NCBI RefSeq assembly: GCF_014635345.1
Contig: NZ_BMCU01000001.1
Span: 372,001 to 436,000, forward strand
Direction: 5' to 3'
Source: Rhodococcoides trifolii
GTDB taxonomy: Bacteria; Actinomycetota; Actinomycetes; Mycobacteriales; Mycobacteriaceae
DNA length: 64,000 nt
Part shown: in pieces, positions 33,543-42,718 of the stretch
Layout: each line of letters begins with the position of its first letter
Numbering within the stretch: the stretch's first letter is position 1
Notes under the pieces: generated by a model
The model's input: only the letters and a program-made list of their open reading frames with translations
Database searches by the model: none
Told to the model about the DNA's origin: nothing
Position numbers and translations under genes: made by a program

Positions 33543-34987
33543 CAGCCGACGTGGGAACGCCGGGAAATGCCGACCGGCCTCCGGCCTCCCCGGAAAGCCA
33601 AGCGGGGAGCGACTTCTCGATCGACACCGAGCAGCAGTCCTTCTCCGGAGCGGGCCGCGATTACGTGGCCCGCTTGCGGGGCGGCGAGTTGGGCGCCCTG
33701 CCCGCTCTCGCCGGACTGGTCGTACTGCTCATCGTGTTCACCGCGCTGTCCGATCAGTTTCTGACGCTGAACAATCTGGCGAACCTGCTCACGCAGGGCG
33801 CAGCCACGGCGCTCATCGGTATGGGACTGGTGTTCGTTCTCCTTCTCGGGGAGATCGATCTGTCGGCCGGTACCGGATCCGGTGTCGCGGCCGCGGTGCT
33901 GGCCCTGCACTACACGCAGGGAGGAAACCTTCTGGGCGGCATGGGAACCGGCGTGTTCATCGTGTTCTGCGCGGTGCTCCTGGTCGGTGGTGTCCTGGCG
34001 GCCATCACGAAGTTGTGGGCGGGCACCGTCCTCGCGGCGATCGCCCTGCTCATCGCCCTGATCGGCGTACCGGCCAATCCGTGGATCGAGATCCTGTTGG
34101 CAGTGTGTGTCGGCGGCACCATCGGGTGTCTGACGGGGTTCCTCGTCTCGCGGGTCGGCATTCCGTCGTTCGTCGTGACACTGGCTCTGTTCCTCGCCTG
34201 GGGCGGTGTCGTGCTCCAATTGATCGGTGAGGGCGGCACTCTCGGTCTGTCCGACAACACGGTGCTCTTCGCAATCGCGAACCGCAGTCTGCCCGCCTGG
34301 GCGAGTTGGGTGTTGTTCGCCGTCGTGGTCGGTGGCTACGCCGCGGTCAACCTCATCCGGCAGCGAAGCCGAATTCGCAAGGGTCTGATCGCTCCGCCGA
34401 CCGCCTTGCTGGCGCTGAAGATCGGTGCCCTCGTGGTCTTCGGCGCGTTGGCCACGTGGGCGATGACGGTGAACCGAAGCCCGAACCCGGCTCTGCTCAC
34501 CATCTCCGGCATCCCCTACGTGGTTCCGATCGTGGTGGTGATCCTGGTGATCGCCACGTTCGTTCTGGATCGCACCTCCTACGGTCGGCATGTCTACTCC
34601 GTGGGCGGCAACGCGGAAGCGTCTCGTCGAGCCGGCATCGACGTGCGACGAATTCGGATGAGCGTCTTCATCGTGTCGTCGACCATCGCGGCGGTCGGTG
34701 CCATCGTGGCGGCGTCGAAGGTCGGTTCGGTGGATCCGCAAGCGGGCGGCGGTAATACGCTGCTGTTCGCGGTCGGAGCTGCGGTCATCGGTGGAACGTC
34801 ACTGTTCGGTGGGCGAGGTCGAGTTCGGGACGCAGTGATCGGCGCCGCCGTCATCGCGATCATCGACAACGGCTTGCGATTGCAAGGTCAGTCCGCGGCG
34901 GTGGTCTCCATCGTCACGGGTCTGGTCCTGCTCCTCGCCGCCAGCGTGGATGCTCTGTCTCGTCGCAGGTCACCTGTTGCGCGATGA
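33539..34987 (+). CDS. xylH: Xylose-type ABC transporter permease
   Basis: 482 residues with roughly ten or more membrane segments, of the BPD_transp_2 family. VLLLGEIDLSAGTGSGVAAA, SRVGIPSFVVTLALFLAWGG, GGNAEASRRAGIDVRRIRMS and FGGRGRVRDAVIGAAVIAII are typical family blocks. It is longer than RbsC (about 320 residues), like XylH. The N-terminal tail contains a translated copy of the dispersed repeat (DRPPASPE, residues 12-19). ATGA overlaps exist at both ends (with xylG and with the ROK gene). Confidence 0.88.
   Translation: MTADVGTPGNADRPPASPESQAGSDFSIDTEQQSFSGAGRDYVARLRGGELGALPALAGLVVLLIVFTALSDQFLTLNNLANLLTQGAATALIGMGLVFVLLLGEIDLSAGTGSGVAAAVLALHYTQGGNLLGGMGTGVFIVFCAVLLVGGVLAAITKLWAGTVLAAIALLIALIGVPANPWIEILLAVCVGGTIGCLTGFLVSRVGIPSFVVTLALFLAWGGVVLQLIGEGGTLGLSDNTVLFAIANRSLPAWASWVLFAVVVGGYAAVNLIRQRSRIRKGLIAPPTALLALKIGALVVFGALATWAMTVNRSPNPALLTISGIPYVVPIVVVILVIATFVLDRTSYGRHVYSVGGNAEASRRAGIDVRRIRMSVFIVSSTIAAVGAIVAASKVGSVDPQAGGGNTLLFAVGAAVIGGTSLFGGRGRVRDAVIGAAVIAIIDNGLRLQGQSAAVVSIVTGLVLLLAASVDALSRRRSPVAR
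33572..33592 (+). repeat. Dispersed 21-bp palindromic repeat inside xylH
   Basis: One mismatch to the core at 51619-51639. It is in frame and encodes part of the non-conserved N-terminal tail of the permease. Confidence 0.75.
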
Positions 34988-36150
34988 GTCCGCGGCGAGT
35001 TGCCCGCGAAGACAGGGGAACTCGACCCGACGGAATCCGTCGAGCCAACCGGACCGCGGTGGTGCGGAGCATTCACCTCGGTGGTCAACGCACCCGTAAG
35101 GATCTCGCGGACCGCTTGGAGCTCAACCGCAGCACGATCAAGGCCGTCGTCGACGAACTCGTCGGCGACGGCCTCGCGATAGAGAATCCCGATTCGAGCG
35201 GTGGCAACGCGGGCCGGCCGTCACTGGTCGTTGCGCCCGTGCCGTCGTCGGTGTGGGTGGTTGCGGTCGACGCCGCCATCGACTGGCTGACGGTCGCCGC
35301 CGTCGGACTCGGTGGGTCGGTTCTGGCCGAGGTTCGCCTCGAACCACCTGCGGGAGAGTTCGACCCACAGGTCCTGGTGCGTCTTCTGGGCGACGCGGTC
35401 ACGAGTATCGGTGCGCGGTTCGACCGGCCGCCCAGCGCAGTGGGCGTCGCGGTCCCCGGTCTGGTGCGGTCGTCGGACAACCTGGTGCGCTCGGCTCCCA
35501 ACCTCGGCTGGGTCGACGTTCCACTGGGCGACATGCTCGCGGCCGAGACCGGGAGCGACGTGTTCGTGGGCAACGAGTCCAATCTGGGTGCGCTCGCCGA
35601 GCACGTTCGAGGTGCGGCACGTGACGTCGACGACGTGGTCTACCTGATGGCGGACGTCGGTGTCGGCGGCGGCGTGATCAGTAGCGGCGTCACCGTCGTC
35701 GGGGCCGGCGGATACGCAGTCGAGTTGGGCCACATGGGAATCAACGGCCGACGCCGGTGCCGGTGCGGGTCGCTCGGTTGTTGGGAGACAGAGGTGGGCA
35801 GGTTCGCGATGCAGCGTGCAGTCGGCTTACCCGAGCACGCGACGATCGACGAGTTGTGCGACCGGCTGCAGTCCTGCACACCCGGTGATCCCGTCCTGGA
35901 TTCGTATGCCGAGTGGTTGGCCTTGGGGCTACGAAATGTCGTGGCGATGTTCGACCCACGTGTCGTCGTGTTCGGTGGGTTGTTCGCCGATCTGCTTCCG
36001 GCGGTGCAGGATCGGCTGGTGGCGTCGTTGGCGGAGTCCCTGGTGGTGCGGCAGTTCGGTGTGCAGTTGCGGCCGGCGGCTTTGGGGTCGCGGGCGTCGC
36101 TGGTGGGGGCGGCGGAGGTTGCCTTCGCGACGGTGCTGGACCGGGTGTGA
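34984..36150 (+). CDS. ROK family transcriptional regulator (XylR-like)
   Basis: 388 residues. A winged helix (TRKDLADRLELNRSTIKAVV) precedes the sugar-kinase-like ROK domain, with VGVAVPGLV, GNESNLGALAEH, DVGVGGGVIS and the zinc motif CRCGSLGCWE. ROK regulators repress sugar genes and respond to the sugar. As the last gene of the operon it probably controls xylFGH. The ATG overlaps the permease stop (ATGA). The gene ends exactly where the truncated AbiEi-like gene begins on the other strand. Confidence 0.88.
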   Translation: MSPRRVAREDRGTRPDGIRRANRTAVVRSIHLGGQRTRKDLADRLELNRSTIKAVVDELVGDGLAIENPDSSGGNAGRPSLVVAPVPSSVWVVAVDAAIDWLTVAAVGLGGSVLAEVRLEPPAGEFDPQVLVRLLGDAVTSIGARFDRPPSAVGVAVPGLVRSSDNLVRSAPNLGWVDVPLGDMLAAETGSDVFVGNESNLGALAEHVRGAARDVDDVVYLMADVGVGGGVISSGVTVVGAGGYAVELGHMGINGRRRCRCGSLGCWETEVGRFAMQRAVGLPEHATIDELCDRLQSCTPGDPVLDSYAEWLALGLRNVVAMFDPRVVVFGGLFADLLPAVQDRLVASLAESLVVRQFGVQLRPAALGSRASLVGAAEVAFATVLDRV

Positions 36151-36731
36151 GGGCTGCGCTGCTCCCGGGTGCCGTCGGCGTAGTCGGCGGCTCTGCGCGC
36201 AACAGCAATTCCCTTGCGCTTGCCCAGACGCCCCAGCACATCATGGAGTTCGGCGGTCGTGGCTCCGGCGCGACGTGCCGACTCCATGACGCACACAGCT
36301 TGGTCGAACGTGCCCGCGCAGGCGGTGTCGACGGCGGTGCGGGCGAGCGTGGTGACGAGCAGTCCGTCGACCACTGTCACGTCGTGCGCGTCGAGCGACA
36401 CCCGATGCACGACGCGCGCAGCCCGATACCCTCCGCCGTTCCCGTGACAGGAGAAGTGCACGGTCTCGTAGTCGGGATGCAACAGCGGTAACCCGTGCAA
36501 CGCCGCCGCAGAGTGGTGGCTGACAGCTGAATTCGAGGTGCCGCGCAGCGCTGCCGCACGGACTTGCGCCACGTACTTCTCTCGCGCGGCGAGCGCGTCC
36601 CAGTCCTCGGTTGCCATGAGCGCGCCGTGACGAATACGCGTCAGGTCGCCACTGCGCAGACCCCTTCGGATGGCGGAGTTGGACAGGCCGCGATGGTGCG
36701 CCTCGCGGCGCGTGAAGTGTTTCTCCGGCAT
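36151..36731 (-). pseudogene. Truncated AbiEi-like antitoxin-domain/DUF559-type protein gene
   Basis: From ATG 36731 about 190 codons read as a normal protein: an AbiEi-type N-terminal winged helix (HHRGLSNSAIRRGLRSGDLT, RIRHGAL), HHSAAALHGLPL, VDGLLVTTLARTAVDTAC and ARRAGATTAELHDVLGRLGK. The usual C-terminal nuclease-like half (DUF559, about 100 residues) is missing. After DGTREQRS the frame, without a stop, runs antisense through the ROK gene to about 35640 and loses protein-like composition. Such proteins are common actinobacterial accessory genes. I read it as a remnant cut by a rearrangement that placed the xyl operon here. Confidence 0.65.
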
Positions 36732-36844
36732 GTCACGAGTCTTGCGTCCCGCTGCAGGCCGCGGAAGCCCCGTTCGCGCTGCCTGTGGATAACGGATATG
36801 CCCTGTGCACAATCGCTGGGCAGGAATCGCCGGGCCGGGCAGGA

Positions 36845-38311
36845 TCAGCGCCCCTCCATCAACCCTTCCAACGTCGCCCGCGCACCACGCGAGTGCAGGG
36901 ACTCGAGCGTCGCGGAGTACGCCTCCACGAACCGCGCGTTGTCGGCCAGGTCGCCGAACAGTCGCCGGTTCTCGATGAATGCGGTTCCGCCTTCGCGGGC
37001 CAGGGGGACTAGTGAGTCCTTCAGCTGATCGACGATCTCGATCGGTTCGCCCTGCTCGTCGGTGCCTTCGGCGTACCGGGCCCAGGAGGCCACGACGGCC
37101 GCCGACAGTTCCACGGATCCGCCGGACTCGATGTTCAGGCGAATGACGGGTACGAGCCACGTCGGGATTCGGTCCGACGACTCCGCACACAGGCGGGCGA
37201 CCGTGTCGCGGATCTCTGGGTTCGAAAAGCGTTCTATCAGTGTGTGTTTGTACTCGGTCAGATCGATTCCGGGGACGGGGTGCAGCGTAGGCGTGGCCTC
37301 GTCGTCCATGTAGGCGAGGAGAAAGCGCTGCCACAGCGGATCCTGCGCAACCTCGTGCACCAAGCGGTATCCGGCCAGATAGCCGAAATAGCAGAGCGCT
37401 TGGTGGCTCGCGTTCAGCAGTCGGAGCTTCATGAGCTCGTACGGTGTGACGTCGTCGACCAGTTGGACTCCGGCGTCCTCCAACGGGGGTTGTCCCACCG
37501 AGAAGCTGTCTTCGAGAACCCATTGCGTGAACGGCTCGCCCGCGACAGGCCATTCGTCGTCGATACCGAAGCGCTCGGAGATCTGTGCGACGACGTCCGG
37601 TGTGGTGGCCGGGGTGATGCGGTCCACCATCGAATTCGGAAAGCGCACTTCGGCTTCCATCCACTGCGCCAGAGCGGGATCCTTCAGGCGCGCGTAGGCG
37701 GTGAAGGTCGACCGCGCCATGTGGCCGTTCTCGGGGATGTTGTCGCAGGACATCACGGTGAACGGCGCGATGCCGCGGTCACGTCGACGAGCCAACGCCT
37801 CCACGACGAGGCCGAAGGTGGTTGCGGGCAACGCACCCGGCTGAAGGTCCTGCTGCACAGCAGGATTGGCGGCATCGAATTCACCGGTGGTGGGGGAGAA
37901 GTTGTAGCCGCCCTCGGTGACCGTGAGCGAGACGATGCGCGTGGTCTCGGCTGCGAGCTTTTCCACGACTGCGTCGGGATCGTCGGGCGCGAAGAGGTAT
38001 TCGACGATGGAACCGATGACGCGAGTCTCCCACGTACCGTCGGCGTGCTTGAGTGCCAATGTGTAGAGGCAGTCCTGGGAGGCCATGACCTCCTTCATCT
38101 TCCGATCACCCGGAAGGACGCCGACGCCGCAGATTCCCCATTCGGTGGCTTTGCCGTCGTTCAGCAACCTGTCGACGTACATCGCCTGGTGCGCGCGATG
38201 GAAGCCGCCGACTCCGAAGTGAACGATGCCCGCGGTGACCGTCGACCGGTCGTACGTCGGAACGGCGACCGAATCGACGACGTCGGTCAACGATGCAGCG
38301 TTCAGCTTCAC
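36845..38311 (-). CDS. Mannitol dehydrogenase family protein (polyol 2-dehydrogenase)
   Basis: 488 residues of the long-chain mannitol/arabinitol dehydrogenase family. The N-terminal nucleotide site is IVHFGVGGFHRAHQAMY, and the catalytic Lys, Asn and His lie in MKLRLLNASHQALCYFGYLAG. The enzyme oxidises a polyol such as mannitol, sorbitol or D-arabinitol to the 2-ketose with NAD. ATG 38311 overlaps the stop of the upstream alcohol dehydrogenase by 4 bp, so the two form an operon divergent from the SorC regulator and the polyol-type ABC transporter. Confidence 0.9.
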   Translation of the reverse strand: MKLNAASLTDVVDSVAVPTYDRSTVTAGIVHFGVGGFHRAHQAMYVDRLLNDGKATEWGICGVGVLPGDRKMKEVMASQDCLYTLALKHADGTWETRVIGSIVEYLFAPDDPDAVVEKLAAETTRIVSLTVTEGGYNFSPTTGEFDAANPAVQQDLQPGALPATTFGLVVEALARRRDRGIAPFTVMSCDNIPENGHMARSTFTAYARLKDPALAQWMEAEVRFPNSMVDRITPATTPDVVAQISERFGIDDEWPVAGEPFTQWVLEDSFSVGQPPLEDAGVQLVDDVTPYELMKLRLLNASHQALCYFGYLAGYRLVHEVAQDPLWQRFLLAYMDDEATPTLHPVPGIDLTEYKHTLIERFSNPEIRDTVARLCAESSDRIPTWLVPVIRLNIESGGSVELSAAVVASWARYAEGTDEQGEPIEIVDQLKDSLVPLAREGGTAFIENRRLFGDLADNARFVEAYSATLESLHSRGARATLEGLMEGR

Positions 38312-39378
38312 GAGAGTTCCTCCTGTGTAGGTGTCAGGGTGACCACTGCCTTGATACTGCCGGGTTCGCGGTCGGCGTTCAGCGCTTTCTCGACGTCGGG
38401 CAGGGCGAATCTGGCGGTTACCATCGAATCCAGATCGATTGCGCCACTGCGCACCAGCGACAGCGCCGTCGGCCAGGTGTTGGCGTAGCGGAACACACCC
38501 GTGAGCAGAAGTTCACGGTTCTGAATGACCGAGACGGGCAGCGCGTACTCGTCGCCGCCCATCCCGACCAGGACGACGCGGCCGGCGGGGGCCACGGCGT
38601 GAATGCCGTCGACGACCGCGCGTGGGGCGCCGGACGCGTCGACGAACGAGTCGACGCGCAGCGCGCGGACGTCCTCCGCCGCAGGATCGATCGCCTGCGT
38701 GGCGCCGAACCTCAGCGCATTGGCGCGCCGTCCTTCGGCGATGTCGGAGACGATCACCTCGGTGGCGCCGAACGCGCGAGCCACCTGAGCGGTCACGAGT
38801 CCGACGGGCCCGGCGCCGGCGATCAGAACCGAGGATCCGCCGGTGATCGCGGCCTTGCGGGCCGACGCGATGCCGACCGACAACGGCTCGAACAAGGCGG
38901 CGGCGTCGTCGGAGATTGCGTCGGACACCTTGTGCGCGAAGGACGATTGGATTGTCACGTACTCGCACAGCGCGCCGTCGATGGGCGGAGTCGCGTAGAA
39001 CTCCATGTGCGGACACAGGTTGTAGACGCCGCGCCGCGACTCGTCGCTCGTCGGATCAGGGCGCTGCGGCTCGATCGACACGCGTTGCCCGACGCGATCG
39101 GGTGAGACACCGCCGCCGACGGCCACGATGAGCCCGGACGCCTCGTGTCCGAGGACGATCGGACTCTCGACGACGAACGAGCCGATGCGGCCCTCGCGGT
39201 AGTAGTGGGCGTCCGATCCGCACACCCCGACCGACGCGACCCGAACGAGTACCTCGTCGTGGGCGCAGGTGGGAACCGGACGCTCCTGAACGTCGATGAC
39301 ACCCTGCTTCATCAGCACGCTGGCCTGCATCGTCGCCGGAATGTCGGGCTTTTCGCCTGAAACTGTTGTGTGGATCAC
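38308..39378 (-). CDS. Zinc-dependent polyol (sorbitol/xylitol-type) dehydrogenase
   Basis: 356-residue medium-chain dehydrogenase. Zinc and substrate motifs GVCGSDAHYYREGRIG, IVLGHEASG and LFEPLSVGIASARKA agree with sorbitol dehydrogenase; GVYNLCPHMEFYATPPIDG is also typical. The Rossmann motif is LIAGAGPVGLVTAQVARA. The four-cysteine structural zinc site is absent, as in sorbitol dehydrogenases. GTG 39378 has a short AAGG upstream; ATG 39330 is an alternative. It should convert sorbitol, xylitol or a related polyol to the ketose. Confidence 0.87.
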   Translation of the reverse strand: MIHTTVSGEKPDIPATMQASVLMKQGVIDVQERPVPTCAHDEVLVRVASVGVCGSDAHYYREGRIGSFVVESPIVLGHEASGLIVAVGGGVSPDRVGQRVSIEPQRPDPTSDESRRGVYNLCPHMEFYATPPIDGALCEYVTIQSSFAHKVSDAISDDAAALFEPLSVGIASARKAAITGGSSVLIAGAGPVGLVTAQVARAFGATEVIVSDIAEGRRANALRFGATQAIDPAAEDVRALRVDSFVDASGAPRAVVDGIHAVAPAGRVVLVGMGGDEYALPVSVIQNRELLLTGVFRYANTWPTALSLVRSGAIDLDSMVTARFALPDVEKALNADREPGSIKAVVTLTPTQEELS

Positions 39379-39414
39379 ACCTTAATGTTAGCTTAATGAG
39401 CAGATGAACACCAT

Positions 39415-39430
39415 GTGAGCATTTGCTCAC
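39415..39430. promoter_or_regulatory. Perfect palindrome in the polyol divergent gap, probable SorC operator
   Basis: gtgagca-tt-tgctcac, 20 bp before the SorC-family GTG start. The same gap holds a direct repeat of cttaatg (39381 and 39392, 11 bp apart) close to the dehydrogenase start. Confidence 0.55.
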
Positions 39431-39449
39431 TCCTCGGGGAGGTGAAGCC

Positions 39450-40418
39450 GTGACCGGAGCAGTACTCAACACCGACGACCTCCGCCTCGCCCTACGTGCC
39501 GCGACGATGTACCACCTCGACGGCGCAACCCAGGCCGAGATCGCCGCAAAACTCGGCGTCTCGCGGCCCACGGCCGGCCGACTGGTGGCACGTGCGCGGG
39601 CGCAAGGGTTGGTGCGCATCGAGATTCGTGTGCCGGACGCGCTCGGGGGATCGGTGCACCCGGATCTCGAACGATCGGTCGAGCGCAAGTTCGGAATCGA
39701 CGAGGTGCTGATCGTGAACAGCAACGTGGACGAACACGACGGCCGGTACGACGCACTGGGGCGCGCGGCGGCATCGGTATTGATCCGGCGGGTACAGCCG
39801 AGCCACACCATCGGGTTCACCTGGGGTCCGGAAACGGTGGCGGTGGCGCACGGACTCGCGAATCGCACCGGGCGATGCGCGCGCGTGGTGCAGCTGGACG
39901 GGTCGATGAGCGCGGCGGCCGATTACCAGACCGGGGTCGACTACGTGTTGGGGCAATGTGCCGAGAAATTCTCGGCGTCGACCATGCGGTTGAACGCCCC
40001 TCTGTACGCCGATCCCGCGACAGTGACTGCGCTGCATCAGGATTCCGTCATGTCGAAGGCGCTGGAGGCAGGTCGCAGCGCAGACGTGATGTTCTTCGGA
40101 CTCGGCCCGGTGTCGACCTCGACCACGTTGTTCGAGGGCAGCTTCATCGACTCGGCGGTGCTGTCCGAGCTGGACGAACTGGGAGCCGTCGGTGAAGTGG
40201 GTGGGCGGTTCTTCACGTCCGACGGCAGCGACGTCGGCGGGTCTTTGCCGCCGCGCACCATGTCGGTGTCACTCGACGACATCAGGGCGTGCGCCCACAC
40301 GATTCTCATCTCTGGTGGAGCGCGTAAGCACGAGGCCATCCTCGGTGCGCTCCGCGGCGGACTGGCGAAAATTCTCGTGACCGACATCGCCTGTGCACAC
40401 ATGCTTTTGGATAGCTAG
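39450..40418 (+). CDS. SorC/DeoR-type sugar-binding transcriptional regulator
   Basis: 322 residues. The N-terminal helix-turn-helix (MYHLDGATQAEIAAKLGVSR followed by PTAGRLV) is joined to a SorC sugar-phosphate-binding domain (IGFTWGPETVAVAHGLA, DVMFFGLGPVS, FTSDGSDVGG, HTILISGGARKHEAILGAL). GTG 39450 has GGGGAGGTGA upstream. It sits ahead of the polyol transporter genes and divergent from the two dehydrogenases, and probably regulates both sides in response to a sugar phosphate. Confidence 0.88.
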   Translation: MTGAVLNTDDLRLALRAATMYHLDGATQAEIAAKLGVSRPTAGRLVARARAQGLVRIEIRVPDALGGSVHPDLERSVERKFGIDEVLIVNSNVDEHDGRYDALGRAAASVLIRRVQPSHTIGFTWGPETVAVAHGLANRTGRCARVVQLDGSMSAAADYQTGVDYVLGQCAEKFSASTMRLNAPLYADPATVTALHQDSVMSKALEAGRSADVMFFGLGPVSTSTTLFEGSFIDSAVLSELDELGAVGEVGGRFFTSDGSDVGGSLPPRTMSVSLDDIRACAHTILISGGARKHEAILGALRGGLAKILVTDIACAHMLLDS

Positions 40419-40430
40419 AAGGGAACGGGT

Positions 40431-41771
40431 ATGAAAAAACTGATAGCACTCGTCGCGGCAACCACACTTGCCGCGACCGGGTGCGCCGGGGCGGGTTCGT
40501 TCGGAGGTGACGGCGGAGGAAAGACCATCACCGTGGCCATCGTCTCGAATTCGCAGATGGCGGACGCTATTTCGCTGGCTCCCGAGTTCGAGGCCGACAA
40601 CCCGGACATCAATCTGAAGTTCGTGTCGCTCTCGGAGAACGAGGCTCGTGCCAAGATCACCGCGTCGGTTGCCACCGGCGGTGGCGAGTTCGACGTGGTG
40701 ATGATCAGCAACTTCGAGACCCCGCAATGGGCAGCGAACGGCTGGCTCACGAACCTCTCCGAGTACGCCGATGCAACACCGGGATACGACGAGAACGACT
40801 TCATTCCCACGCTCAAGGACTCTCTGTCCTACGAGGGCAGCATGTACTCGGTTCCGTTCTATGGTGAGTCGTCGTTCCTGATGTACCGCAAGGACCTACT
40901 GGAAGCGGCCGGCATCACCATGCCGACCGAACCCACCTGGGACCAGGTCGCCGACGCCGCCGCCAAGCTCGATCAGCCCGGCATGTCGGGTATCTGCCTT
41001 CGCGGAAAGCCCGGTTGGGGTGAGGTTCTCGCTCCACTCGACACGGTCATCAACGCGTTCGGCGGTCGCTGGTACGACGAGAACTGGAACGCACAGCTGA
41101 ACAGCCCCGAGGTCGTGAAGGCGGTCCAGTTCTACGTCGACCTCGTCCGCACCCACGGCCAGGCCGGCGCGGCCACCAGCGGGTTCAGCGAGTGCGGTAC
41201 GCAGCTCGCGCAGGGTCAGACGGCCATGTGGTACGACGCCACTTCGGCGGTGTCGGTCCTCGAGGACCCCACCTCCAGCAATGTCGTCGGCAAGATCGGC
41301 TACGCCAAGGCGCCGTCGGCGGCCAAGAGCGACAACGGCTGGCTGTATTCCTGGGCCCTCGGTATCCCGAAGACCTCGGAGAACCCGGACGACGCATGGA
41401 AGTTCGTCTCCTGGATGACGAACAAGGAGTACCTGAAGAAGGTCGGCAACGAGCTCGGATGGTCGCGTGTTCCTCCGGGAAGTCGCCTGTCCACGTACGA
41501 GATTCCCGAATACAAGGAAGCAGCGGCCGCGTTCGGCCAGGTGACTCTGGATTCGATCAACGGCGCCGACCCGAACAAGCCCACGGTGCAACCGGTGCCG
41601 TACACCGGCGTGCAGTTTCTGACGATCCCCGAATTCCAGGATCTGGGAACGCGGGTCAGCCAACAGATCAGTGCCGCAGTGGCAGGACAGAAGAGCGTCC
41701 AGGACGCGCTGGATCAAGCGCAGCAGTACGCCGAAGTGGTCGGCAAGACGTACCAGGAGGGCCAGGGATGA
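40431..41771 (+). CDS. Polyol/sugar ABC transporter substrate-binding lipoprotein (SmoE-like)
   Basis: 446 residues. Short Sec lipoprotein signal KKLIALVAATTLAATGCAG. The mature protein has FDVVMISNFETPQWAANGWL, YSVPFYGESSFLMYRKDLLE, LRGKPGWGEVLAPLDTVINA, WYDENWNAQLNSPEVVKAV and LGIPKTSENPDDAWKFVSWM, which resemble sorbitol/mannitol binders. It starts 12 bp after the regulator. The substrate is inferred from the two adjacent polyol dehydrogenases. Confidence 0.85.
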   Translation: MKKLIALVAATTLAATGCAGAGSFGGDGGGKTITVAIVSNSQMADAISLAPEFEADNPDINLKFVSLSENEARAKITASVATGGGEFDVVMISNFETPQWAANGWLTNLSEYADATPGYDENDFIPTLKDSLSYEGSMYSVPFYGESSFLMYRKDLLEAAGITMPTEPTWDQVADAAAKLDQPGMSGICLRGKPGWGEVLAPLDTVINAFGGRWYDENWNAQLNSPEVVKAVQFYVDLVRTHGQAGAATSGFSECGTQLAQGQTAMWYDATSAVSVLEDPTSSNVVGKIGYAKAPSAAKSDNGWLYSWALGIPKTSENPDDAWKFVSWMTNKEYLKKVGNELGWSRVPPGSRLSTYEIPEYKEAAAAFGQVTLDSINGADPNKPTVQPVPYTGVQFLTIPEFQDLGTRVSQQISAAVAGQKSVQDALDQAQQYAEVVGKTYQEGQG

Positions 41772-42718
41772 CCACAACCGAAGTGAAGTCGGCGCAGGCC
41801 GGTTCGGACAGATTCGTTCCGCGTCCGCGGACGATCTCCAAGGCGGAGGGGTGGCGTCGCCGCGGGCCGCTGCTGCCGGCGATGGTCTTCGCGATCATCG
41901 TCACGCAGGTTCCGTTCCTCTTCACGCTGTACTACTCGACGCAGTCGTGGAACCTCGTGCGGCCCGGCTCGCGACAGTTCAACTGGCTCAACAACTACGT
42001 CGACGTCTTTCGCGACAGTCAGTTCCGTCAGGTCGCGCTGAACACTGTGATCATGATCGTCGGCACGGTCATCATCTCGGTGGTGCTCGGACTGCTGCTC
42101 GCGCTGCTGCTGGATCGAAAGTTCATCGGCCGCAGCCTGATCCGCACGTTGCTCATCACCCCGTTCCTCATCACCCCGGTGGCCGGTGCGTTGATCTGGA
42201 AGACCACCATGTTCGACCCGGTCTTCGGCCTGATCAACTTCGTCCTCAGCCCGTTCGGTGTCGACGAGATCGACTGGGTCTCCCGGTTTCCGCTCGCATC
42301 GGTGATGACCAACCTCGTCTGGCAGTGGACTCCGTTCATGATGCTGCTGATCTTGGCGGGGCTGCAGTCCATGCCCAAGGACATCGCCGAAGCAGCGAGA
42401 GTCGACGGTGCCGGACCGGTCAAGCTCTTCCGTGAACTGACGCTGCCGCATCTACGCCGCTTCATCGAACTCGGCGCCGTGCTCGGCGCGATCTACCTCA
42501 TCAACACCTTCGACGCCGTGTACATGATGACGTCGGGTGGACCGGGTGTCGCGTCGTCGAACCTGCCGTTCTACATCTACCAGCGCGCCTTCCTCGGATT
42601 CGACATCGGGCAGGCCGCGGCCATGGGCGTCGTCACCGTGGTGGCCACCATCATCGTCAGCACCCTGGCGCTGAGACTGATCTTCAAGAGCTTCAGTGGA
42701 ACCGAGGAGGCTGCGTGA
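41768..42718 (+). CDS. Polyol/sugar ABC transporter permease (SmoF-like)
   Basis: 316 residues with six predicted membrane segments (first at LPAMVFAIIVTQVPFLFTLY). The EAA motif is AEAARVDGAGPVKLFRELTLP. The ATG overlaps the binding-protein stop by 4 bp. MalF-type partner of the next permease. Confidence 0.88.
   Translation: MTTTEVKSAQAGSDRFVPRPRTISKAEGWRRRGPLLPAMVFAIIVTQVPFLFTLYYSTQSWNLVRPGSRQFNWLNNYVDVFRDSQFRQVALNTVIMIVGTVIISVVLGLLLALLLDRKFIGRSLIRTLLITPFLITPVAGALIWKTTMFDPVFGLINFVLSPFGVDEIDWVSRFPLASVMTNLVWQWTPFMMLLILAGLQSMPKDIAEAARVDGAGPVKLFRELTLPHLRRFIELGAVLGAIYLINTFDAVYMMTSGGPGVASSNLPFYIYQRAFLGFDIGQAAAMGVVTVVATIIVSTLALRLIFKSFSGTEEAA

Noticed and set aside
33020..34741. 573-codon open frame antisense to xylH
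   Set aside because: Arg/His/Gln/Asp-rich translation typical of the reverse frame of a hydrophobic permease gene.
35640..36150. Continuation of the AbiEi-like frame through the ROK gene, giving a 363-codon hybrid
   Set aside because: The residues after DGTREQRS are low-complexity Ser/Thr/Asn/Arg and are simply the antisense of the ROK gene, so the gene was called truncated.
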